From the NCBI GenBank assembly GCA_051648485.1, contig JBOFFH010000120.1:1-10894 (forward strand): 10,894 bases of DNA, in the 5' to 3' direction. The stretch is from JAGNZR01 sp051648485 (GTDB taxonomy: Bacteria > Fusobacteriota > Fusobacteriia > Fusobacteriales > Fusobacteriaceae). Below, in pieces: positions 5,893-10,894 of the stretch; positions within the stretch are counted from its first letter, which is position 1, and the number at the start of each line of letters is the position of its first letter. Under the pieces are notes generated by a model. It worked only from the letters and a program-made list of their open reading frames with translations. It was not told the origin of the DNA and made no database searches. Position numbers and translations under genes: made by a program.

Positions 5893-7908
5893 ATGAATAG
5901 AATGCTAAAAGGTGAGGCTATCTTAGGAGCAAATATAAAAAGTGAAGGTATAAATTTTGGGATTTATTCTAAAAATGGAACAGGGGTTGTTTTAAATATT
6001 TTTAAAGATGAGTTAGAGAATAAACCTATTCAAAGTTACAAATTAATACTTGAGCATAATAGAACAGGAGATATATGGCACTGCTTTATACCGTCTTTAA
6101 CAGGTGAAATTTTTTATACTTGGAAAATAGATGGACCAAGTAATTTTTCTAAAGGACACAGATTTAACAAAGAAATTCATCTATTAGATCCTTATGCTAA
6201 AATGTACACAGAAAATAAAATTGGGGTAATAAGAAAAGCGGTTGCTTTAGATACAAGTTTTTTGGAGGAAGAAGTAAAAAGACTGAATCACAGTATAGGT
6301 GATATGATAGTTTATGAAATGCACGTTTCTCTTTTTACAAAATCTAAAACCTGTAAAATAAAAAATAAAGGAACCTATACAGGTTTGATTGAAAATATAG
6401 AACACTTAAAAAAATTGGGAGTTACAACTGTAGAACTTCTTCCAATACAAGAGTTTGATGAAACTTCAGCAGGAAAAAATCCTATAACAGGAGAGAAACT
6501 TACTAACGTATGGGGATATAATACTATAGGATTTTTTGCGACGAGTTCTAAATATAGTTCTTTTTCAAATTCATACAAGGAAAAATTAAAAGAATTTAGA
6601 AAAATGGTAGATAGTTTTCATAAAGCAGGAATAGAAGTTATTTTAGATGTGGTATATAATCATACAGCAGAAGGAAATGAAAATGGTCCAGTTTTAAATT
6701 TTAAAGGAATGGATAATACTATTTTTTATATTTTAGAAAAAAACAAAACTTATTATACTAACTATTCAGGAACAGGTAACACTCTTAATTGTAATCATCC
6801 AGCAGTGAAAACTATGATATTAGATTCGTTAAGGTATTGGTATTCGATGATGGGAGTAGATGGTTTTCGTTTTGATTTGGGAACTATTTTAGGAAGAGGA
6901 AGCAATGGAGAATGGCTAAAAGATCATAGTTTGTTACAAGATATAGCTGAAGATCCAATACTTTCTAGAGCTAAATTTTTTGCAGAACCTTGGGATGCAT
7001 CAGGAGGATATTATCCAAAAGATTTTCCTAAAAATTTTTCTGTATGGAATGATAAATTTAGAGAAGTAGTCCGTGGTTTTATAAAAGGTGATTCTGGAAC
7101 GGTAGGTGAATTAGTAAAAAGAGTTGGAGGAAGTTCGGATATATTTGATGGAGAAAAAAATAGTTCTAATTCTCTGAACTTTATAACAGCTCATGATGGA
7201 TTTACAATGTGGGATTTAGTTTCATATAATCAAAAAAATAATATAGCTAATGGAGAAAATAATCGTGACGGGGAAAATAATAATCGTTCTTGGAATCATG
7301 GATTAGAAGGGCCTACGACTTGTTCTAGAATTTTGGAATTGCGTAAAAAACAAATAAAAAATATGATAAATTTACTCATACTCTCAAAAGGAATTCCTAT
7401 GATTCTAATGGGGGATGAAATTGCTAGAACACAACTTGGAAACAATAACACATATTGCCAAGATAATGAGATAAATTATTTAAATTGGGATAGGGAAAAG
7501 GAATTTGAAGATATAAAATTTTATTTTTCTGAACTTATAAAATTTAGAAAAATTCATAAAAGTTTAAAAAGAAGTGAAGGCATAGGACAGGAAAATAAAA
7601 TAACTATTCATGGAATAAGATCAGAATTTCCAGATTTAAGTTACTATTCTCATAGTATAGGTTTTATGTTTCAGTATGATAAAAATGCAGAGATATATGC
7701 AGGATTTAATTCTTATCATCAACCTTTAGAGTTTGAATTGCCAACTATTCATGGAAAGGAATGGCATTTGGTTTCAGATACCAACAGAAAAGGGAAAAAA
7801 TCATTTTTAGAAGAAACAGAAATAATTTATGATGGAAAATATATAATAGAAAGCAGAAGTTCGATAATAGCTATAGCTAAAAATACAATTACGAAGAGTC
7901 AAAATTAG
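5893..7908 (+). CDS. glgX: GlgX/isoamylase-type glycogen debranching enzyme (GH13)
   Basis: This enzyme hydrolyses alpha-1,6 branches of glycogen or limit dextrins in the cytosol. An N-terminal CBM48-like beta domain covers about residues 5-110. The GH13 barrel shows all four conserved regions: DVVYNH (252-257), GFRFD with nucleophile D328, AEPWD with acid/base E365, and TAHDG with transition-state stabiliser D435. WGYNTIGFFA and GENNRDGENNN are GlgX/isoamylase signatures, and neither the usual pullulanase YNWGYDP nor a signal peptide is present. The start chosen is ATG 5893, 8 bases after GTGGGGG; this gives 671 residues, close to E. coli GlgX (657). A TTG seven codons earlier lacks an SD. 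No glgABCP genes adjoin it. The yhcH-family gene follows after 42 bases and probably shares the transcript. Debranching function is secure; natural substrate could also be imported alpha-glucans. Confidence 0.93.
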   Translation: MNRMLKGEAILGANIKSEGINFGIYSKNGTGVVLNIFKDELENKPIQSYKLILEHNRTGDIWHCFIPSLTGEIFYTWKIDGPSNFSKGHRFNKEIHLLDPYAKMYTENKIGVIRKAVALDTSFLEEEVKRLNHSIGDMIVYEMHVSLFTKSKTCKIKNKGTYTGLIENIEHLKKLGVTTVELLPIQEFDETSAGKNPITGEKLTNVWGYNTIGFFATSSKYSSFSNSYKEKLKEFRKMVDSFHKAGIEVILDVVYNHTAEGNENGPVLNFKGMDNTIFYILEKNKTYYTNYSGTGNTLNCNHPAVKTMILDSLRYWYSMMGVDGFRFDLGTILGRGSNGEWLKDHSLLQDIAEDPILSRAKFFAEPWDASGGYYPKDFPKNFSVWNDKFREVVRGFIKGDSGTVGELVKRVGGSSDIFDGEKNSSNSLNFITAHDGFTMWDLVSYNQKNNIANGENNRDGENNNRSWNHGLEGPTTCSRILELRKKQIKNMINLLILSKGIPMILMGDEIARTQLGNNNTYCQDNEINYLNWDREKEFEDIKFYFSELIKFRKIHKSLKRSEGIGQENKITIHGIRSEFPDLSYYSHSIGFMFQYDKNAEIYAGFNSYHQPLEFELPTIHGKEWHLVSDTNRKGKKSFLEETEIIYDGKYIIESRSSIIAIAKNTITKSQN

Positions 7909-7950
7909 TTTGAAAATTATAAAAATAAATTATTAATACGAGGAGAAAAA

Positions 7951-8406
7951 ATGATTTTTGATAAAATAAATAATATTACTCAATACAAAGGTATAAATTC
8001 GAATTTAGATTTAGCAATAGATGCTATTCTTAAAGGAGAATATTTAATTGCAGATAGCGGAAAACATGAAGTTTTTGGTGAAGAAGTATTTTTTAATACT
8101 ATGGAATATATTACTAAAAACGTAGAAGATTGTTTTTTTGAAACTCACAAAAAATATTTAGATATACAGCTGATAGTAAAGGGAGAAGAAAATATCGGAT
8201 ATTCAGAAATGGAAGAGTTAGAGATAACTGTTCCATTTGACACTGAAAAAGATGTTGAAAAACAATTTGGTATATCTCAAAATATATTAAAAATGAAAGA
8301 AGATAATTTTGTTATATTTTTTCCTAAAGAACCTCATATGCCTTGTATAAAGACAAATGAGAATAAAGAGATTAAAAAAGTAGTTTTTAAAATAAAAGTT
8401 AACTAA
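7951..8406 (+). CDS. YhcH/YjgK/YiaL family protein (DUF386, cupin-like)
   Basis: This 151-residue beta-barrel family includes NanQ (YhcH, sialic acid use), TabA and the EbgC beta subunit; members are small metal-binding, cupin-like proteins, thought to be sugar anomerases or accessory subunits. The family motifs are visible: ETHKKYLDIQLIVKGEENIGY (E64, H66, Y69, D71, Q73) and PKEPHMP (H129), with the closing KKVVFKIKV strand. AGGAG lies 5 bases before the ATG. It follows glgX by 42 bases with no clear promoter between them, so joint transcription is likely; it ends in its own terminator. No nan, xyl or ebg genes are near, so the sugar it serves is unknown. Pairing with a debranching enzyme and a convergent GntR regulator fits carbohydrate catabolism, which is only inference. 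Confidence 0.9.
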   Translation: MIFDKINNITQYKGINSNLDLAIDAILKGEYLIADSGKHEVFGEEVFFNTMEYITKNVEDCFFETHKKYLDIQLIVKGEENIGYSEMEELEITVPFDTEKDVEKQFGISQNILKMKEDNFVIFFPKEPHMPCIKTNENKEIKKVVFKIKVN

Positions 8407-8433
8407 TAAAATTTTTTAAATATCGGATAAGTT

Positions 8434-8467
8434 GGGCTCTTGATTATTTCAAGGCCCTTTTATTTTT
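8434..8467 (+). terminator. Intrinsic terminator after the YhcH-family gene
   Basis: GGGC-T-CTTGA (8434-8443) pairs with TCAAG-GCCC (8449-8457) with one bulged T, loop TTATT, then TTTTATTTTT (8458-8467). The U-run is on the plus strand only; the minus side reads AACTTATCC, so it should not stop gntR transcripts well. The gntR stop codon lies in the loop. Confidence 0.85.
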
Positions 8468-9151
8468 AAAGAAAAGTGGATATTTTTTATAAAGCCCTTT
8501 TAATTGAATGTGAAAACTACTGATGTGTTCTTTGATTATTTTATCAACATTTTTTCCACAATCTTTATTTTTAATAAGGTTGAAAATATCTTCGTGTTGA
8601 CGAGAAGCGAGTTCTAAACTAGTTTTTTCCATAGCGTCTAAAAGACGGATACGATTAAGATGTGAACTTAAATTTTTTATTTGTTCCCAAACATTAGATT
8701 TATTACACCCTCTAAAAATAATTTCATGAAACTTGTTATCCAAATTAAAAAGCTCAAATGCAGAAGGAGAAAATTCAGTGATTTTTTTTTGAAAATTCAG
8801 ATTATGCTCCAACTCTTTTAAATTTTCTTCAGAAAAATATTTTGTAGCTAATCTGACAACTTCACACTCTAAAACGGTTCTCATAAATTCAGCTTCTTCA
8901 ATTAAACTAAAGTCTAAAAGTGAAACAAAAGTTCCCTTTTGAGGATAAACATCGATAAGAGTTTCATTTTTTAAATTGACCAATGCTTCTCTTATTGGGG
9001 TTCTGCTTATGTTCAAAATTTTAGAAATTGCAGTCTCACTTATAGCATCTCCTGGTCTCAAAACAAGACTGAGGATGTTATCTCTAATAACTCTATAAGC
9101 AAATTGTGGATTTGTTTCGTCAACGTTTTTTTCGCTATTTAAAAGCATCAT
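8444..9151 (-). CDS. GntR-family transcriptional regulator, FCD (FadR) subfamily
   Basis: This 235-residue cytosolic repressor or activator has an N-terminal winged helix (about residues 15-78): RPGDAISETAISKIL, NISRTPIREALVNLK and the wing YPQKGTFV are textbook GntR sequence. The all-helical FCD ligand domain follows (about 84-225). Its metal-binding set appears as D and H in LDNKFHEIIF, H in SRQHEDIF and H in KEHISSFH, so a metal-bound carboxylate ligand (often a sugar acid or other organic acid) is likely. ATG is doubled (M-M); AAGGAG is 5 bases before the first. It is divergent from the ABC ATPase gene across 371 bases and convergent with the YhcH gene. Palindromes in its upstream region suggest autoregulation. 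The ligand and targets cannot be told from sequence. Confidence 0.95.
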   Translation of the reverse strand: MMLLNSEKNVDETNPQFAYRVIRDNILSLVLRPGDAISETAISKILNISRTPIREALVNLKNETLIDVYPQKGTFVSLLDFSLIEEAEFMRTVLECEVVRLATKYFSEENLKELEHNLNFQKKITEFSPSAFELFNLDNKFHEIIFRGCNKSNVWEQIKNLSSHLNRIRLLDAMEKTSLELASRQHEDIFNLIKNKDCGKNVDKIIKEHISSFHIQLKGLYKKYPLFFKNKRALK

Positions 9152-9201
9152 TGGATCTCCTTCTTATGTGTGTTAAATTTTTAATCTTATCAGTTTTATG
9201 T

Positions 9202-9222
9202 TCAATAAAAGATTTTTATTGA
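9202..9222. repeat. Perfect 21-base palindrome in the gntR leader
   Basis: TCAATAAAA (9202-9210), GAT, TTTTATTGA (9214-9222): perfect 9-base arms. It lies between the predicted gntR transcript start (near 9247) and the ATG (9151), so it could be an autoregulatory operator or an RNA hairpin. Confidence 0.6.
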
Positions 9223-9253
9223 TTTGTAGGTTTAAAGTGAAACTAATTTATTA

Positions 9254-9282
9254 ATTATATTATAAAAGTGTTGAAAGTACAA
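9254..9282 (-). promoter_or_regulatory. Probable gntR promoter
   Basis: On the minus strand: -35 TTGTAC (9282-9277, three of six matches), a 17-base spacer, and consensus -10 TATAAT (9259-9254); an overlapping second TATAAT lies at 9264-9259. The weak -35 is covered by the inverted repeat GTTG-AAAGTA-CAAC (9270-9283), a spacing compatible with GntR operators. Confidence 0.6.
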
Positions 9283-9373
9283 CGGAAAATAAGGATTTCG
9301 AAAAAAAGGACAAGTTCAAAATAAAGTCACATGAGTACAAAAATGAGTTTCTACATTAATTTAGGAAATTTTT

Positions 9374-9411
9374 TCAAAGATTTTTTTTTTAAATTTTAAA
9401 AAAATGTTTGA
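9374..9411. repeat. Imperfect palindrome overlapping the ABC ATPase -35
   Basis: TCAAA-G-ATTTTTTT (9374-9387) and AAAAAAAT-G-TTTGA (9398-9411) pair at 13 of 14 positions around a 10-base A/T loop. Its right arm runs into the -35 hexamer, so it could be an operator or simply an A/T-rich upstream element. Confidence 0.5.
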
Positions 9412-9436
9412 TTTTTTAAACTAAAAGTATTATAAT
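9408..9436 (+). promoter_or_regulatory. Strong sigma-70 promoter for the ABC ATPase gene
   Basis: -35 TTGATT (9408-9413), a 17-base spacer, and perfect -10 TATAAT (9431-9436), with long A and T tracts upstream resembling an UP element. The start should be near 9443, giving a leader of about 80 bases. Confidence 0.8.
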
Positions 9437-9522
9437 TAATCATATTTGTTTTCTTTCTAGACAATGTTGACGAATAAATAAAATAAAATTGAGCCATCGC
9501 TTAGGCGGTAAAGGAGAGTACA

Positions 9523-10650
9523 ATGGCAGAGGTAATTTTAAAAAAGGTAGAAAAACAATATCCGAACGGGTTTAAAGCTGTTCATGGAGTTGACTTACAT
9601 ATTAAAGATGGAGAATTTATGGTTTTTGTAGGACCTTCTGGTTGTGCAAAATCTACAACACTTAGAATGATAGCTGGTCTCGAAGAGATTACTGGTGGAG
9701 AAATTTGGATTGGAGATAAAGTTGTAAATGATTTACCACCAAAAGATAGAGGAATAGCAATGGTTTTCCAAAACTATGCATTATATCCTCATATGACAGT
9801 ATATGATAATATGGCTTTTGGCCTTAAAATGGCTAAAGTTGATAAAAATGAAATAGATGTAAGAGTACGTGAAGCAGCAGCTAAACTTGAAATAACAGAT
9901 TTATTAGATAGAAAACCTAAAGAAATGTCAGGGGGACAGCGTCAAAGGGTTGCCGTAGGAAGAGCGATTGTTCGTAAACCAGATGTTTTCTTATTTGATG
10001 AGCCATTATCTAATTTAGACGCAAAACTAAGAGTTTCAATGCGTGTTAGAATTACTCAGCTGCATAAAGAATTAAAAAAAGAAGGTCAAACAGCTACTAT
10101 GGTTTATGTAACACATGATCAAGTAGAGGCTATGACGATGGGAGACAGAATTTGTGTACTTAATTACGGAAAAATTATGCAAGTTGATACTCCATTAAAT
10201 TTATATAGTAAACCAGCTAATAAATTCGTTGCAGGATTTATAGGATCACCTGCTATGAATTTAGTAGAAGGAACTTTAGTGGCACAAGAAAACAAGATTT
10301 TGGTTAAATTAAATGAAGAAAACATAATAGAATTAACACCATCTAAAGCCGAAAAAGTAAAAAAATATATTGGAAAGAAAATTTGGTTTGGTATCCGTCC
10401 AGAAAATATTGGAAATCATTTAACTAATCCTAATGAAAATAAAAATTTTATAAAAGGTAAAATAAATATAGTTGAGCAAATGGGTAATGAAGAGTATATC
10501 TACTTTAGTATTGGGCAAGTACAATATACTTGTAGAATTCCAGTTGAAAAAGCAGAAGCTGTTTCTTATGGAGATATTTGTGAATTCTTTGTTGATGTTG
10601 AAAAATGTCATATTTTTGATTATGAATCAGAAGAAAATATTAGTTTGTAG
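9523..10650 (+). CDS. ugpC: UgpC/MalK/MsmK-type sugar ABC importer ATP-binding protein
   Basis: This cytosolic ATPase energises CUT1-type carbohydrate or glycerol-phosphate importers. Walker A is GPSGCAKST (37-45, Ala where Gly is usual at the residue before Lys), Q-loop Q83, signature SGGQR (136-140), Walker B VFLFDE (155-160), H-loop H198. A C-terminal TOBE/OB regulatory region starts near 235 and includes IRPENI. The length of 375 is typical. ATG has AAGGAG 6 bases upstream. It stands alone: promoter before, strong terminator after, no permease or solute-binding gene in the window. Stand-alone members such as MsmX of Bacillus and MsmK of streptococci serve several importers, and that is the likely role here. 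The symbol is family-level only; the substrate (maltodextrin, glycerol-3-phosphate or other) cannot be assigned. The divergent GntR regulator could control it. Confidence 0.92.
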   Translation: MAEVILKKVEKQYPNGFKAVHGVDLHIKDGEFMVFVGPSGCAKSTTLRMIAGLEEITGGEIWIGDKVVNDLPPKDRGIAMVFQNYALYPHMTVYDNMAFGLKMAKVDKNEIDVRVREAAAKLEITDLLDRKPKEMSGGQRQRVAVGRAIVRKPDVFLFDEPLSNLDAKLRVSMRVRITQLHKELKKEGQTATMVYVTHDQVEAMTMGDRICVLNYGKIMQVDTPLNLYSKPANKFVAGFIGSPAMNLVEGTLVAQENKILVKLNEENIIELTPSKAEKVKKYIGKKIWFGIRPENIGNHLTNPNENKNFIKGKINIVEQMGNEEYIYFSIGQVQYTCRIPVEKAEAVSYGDICEFFVDVEKCHIFDYESEENISL

Positions 10651-10660
10651 TTTTAAAAAT

Positions 10661-10703
10661 AAAAAGTTTCTTTTGTAGATTTTTTCTATAAAAGAAACTT
10701 TTT
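10661..10703 (+). terminator. Strong terminator after the ABC ATPase gene
   Basis: AAAAAGTTTCTTTTGTAGA (10661-10679) pairs with the arm at 10685-10703 over 19 positions with one G-U wobble, loop TTTTT, and the T-run at the end of the arm. It sits 11 bases after the stop and insulates the next transcription unit. Confidence 0.9.
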
Positions 10704-10723
10704 AAATTTTTTAAAAAAAAGTG

Positions 10724-10752
10724 TTGACGTAAAATATAAGTTATGGTATTAT
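10724..10752 (+). promoter_or_regulatory. Strong extended -10 promoter, probably of an rRNA operon
   Basis: -35 TTGACG (10724-10729), a 17-base spacer, and -10 TATTAT (10747-10752) preceded by TGG (extended -10), with A-rich sequence upstream. The start is expected near 10759-10760. It shares a 14-base block with the promoter at 3531-3559. Confidence 0.85.
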
Positions 10753-10759
10753 TATTCTT

Positions 10760-10894
10760 GTCCACGAGAGATTGTGAGACGAAAGAAATGTAGGACATTA
10801 ACAACAGAATAGAGAGATTAGTCAAATAAATTCTTGGTTAACAATAGTTAACAGAGACAAGTAGAATTAATTCTACAAAGGTGTAAATTAAATT
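10760..10894 (+). other. Non-coding leader, probably 5' leader of a 16S rRNA operon (partial)
   Basis: No reading frame or convincing start codon occurs in these 135 bases (the ATG at 10789 is followed at once by TAG). TTAACAAT at 10838-10845 matches the end of the E. coli boxA (CTCTTTAACAAT), and GTTAAC-AATA-GTTAAC (10837-10852) and a 16-base palindrome (10861-10876) can fold. The last bases AAATT resemble the start of many 16S genes (AAATTGA), whose body would begin just beyond the window. A window ending here would fit a contig that breaks at a repeated rRNA operon. The alternative is a protein gene with SD AAAGGTG (10877-10883) and a start past the edge. Confidence 0.55.
10861..10876. repeat. 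Perfect 16-base palindrome in the leader
   Basis: GTAGAATT-AATTCTAC is its own reverse complement, ending 18 bases before the window edge. As RNA it could only fold with a loop opened from its centre, so either a short hairpin or a dimer/protein site is possible. Confidence 0.7.

Larger units (their letters stand above)
9152..9522. other. 371-base intergenic region between gntR and the ABC ATPase gene
   Basis: The region is very AT-rich and holds no convincing gene; the one short ATG frame (9331-9399, 22 codons) lacks a ribosome binding site. It contains, from left to right, the gntR 5' leader with a 21-base palindrome (9202-9222), the gntR promoter (9254-9282) with GTTG-N6-CAAC over its -35 (9270-9283), an unexplained stretch (9285-9370), an imperfect palindrome (9374-9411), the ATPase promoter (9408-9436), and an approximately 80-base leader. 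A small GC-richer block with a weak hairpin (9496-9509) sits directly before the ATPase SD. Confidence 0.7.

Noticed and set aside
7250..7300. Short direct repeat of GGxGAAAATAAT in glgX
   Set aside because: It encodes the conserved GENNRDGENNN motif of GlgX proteins.
7909..7950. Separate promoter for the YhcH-family gene (TTGAAA at 7910-7915)
   Set aside because: No good -10 lies at 16-18 bases, and the best option would put the transcript start on the ribosome binding site.
9331..9399. 22-codon ATG frame in the gntR-ATPase intergenic region
   Set aside because: No ribosome binding site at workable distance, lies upstream of the mapped promoter, and its content (Phe/Lys runs) is just the A/T tract translated.
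10640..10825. Minus-strand frame across the terminator and leader
   Set aside because: It runs through a 19-bp terminator stem and the strong promoter, with no ribosome binding site.
10837..10852. Rex-like site (TTGTTAA-N4-TTAACAA) in the leader
   Set aside because: The half-site spacing and orientation do not fit; the same holds for the palindrome at 5825-5847, where the half-sites are inverted.
10760..10894. T-box or other riboswitch leader
   Set aside because: No T-box sequence (GGTGG-type antiterminator core), no specifier stem and no following terminator are visible.

Overview
The window is AT-rich, low-GC bacterial chromosome. Gene content is housekeeping (RNase Y, Obg GTPase, MiaA) mixed with carbohydrate functions (a GlgX-type debranching enzyme, a YhcH-family sugar protein, an orphan MalK/UgpC-type ABC ATPase). 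Codon usage strongly favours AT-rich codons, promoters are near-consensus sigma-70 type, and there is a lipoprotein. I lean towards Fusobacteriota (Fusobacterium/Cetobacterium-like). This is an inference from style and gene content and was not tested by any search. I see no insertion sequence, phage gene, CRISPR array or tRNA.

Layout. At 1-762 (+) is the 3' part of a Cof-type HAD phosphatase, open at the window edge. It converges on a large minus-strand cluster running from 5756 down to 785: obgE, miaA, a small lipoprotein, a serine-kinase-type anti-sigma factor, a STAS anti-sigma antagonist, and rny. A promoter lies before obgE and a second, extended -10 promoter lies between miaA and the lipoprotein gene. 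No terminator separates them, so the last four genes can be read from both. One bidirectional hairpin (761-786) ends both the HAD gene and rny. The interesting point is the coupling of a partner-switching pair to RNase Y, which ties a possible stress/sigma switch to the main mRNA-decay nuclease.

Divergent from obgE are glgX (5893-7908) and a YhcH/YjgK/YiaL protein (7951-8406), ending in a terminator whose loop holds the stop codon of the convergent GntR/FCD regulator (8444-9151, minus). A 371-base gap between the GntR gene and the ABC ATPase gene (9523-10650) carries promoters for both and two palindromes that are operator candidates. The ATPase stands without permeases or a binding protein, as expected of a shared ATPase for several sugar importers.

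After a strong 19-bp terminator (10661-10703), a near-consensus promoter (10724-10752) starts a non-coding leader of at least 135 bases reaching the window end. Its strength, lack of ORF, boxA-like element and final bases suggest the leader of a 16S rRNA operon, but the rRNA itself is not in the window. The structural oddities most worth a second look are a codon-aligned perfect 16-bp inverted repeat inside miaA, palindromes in both divergent promoter regions, and a 14-base block shared by the operon-internal promoter and the putative rrn promoter.
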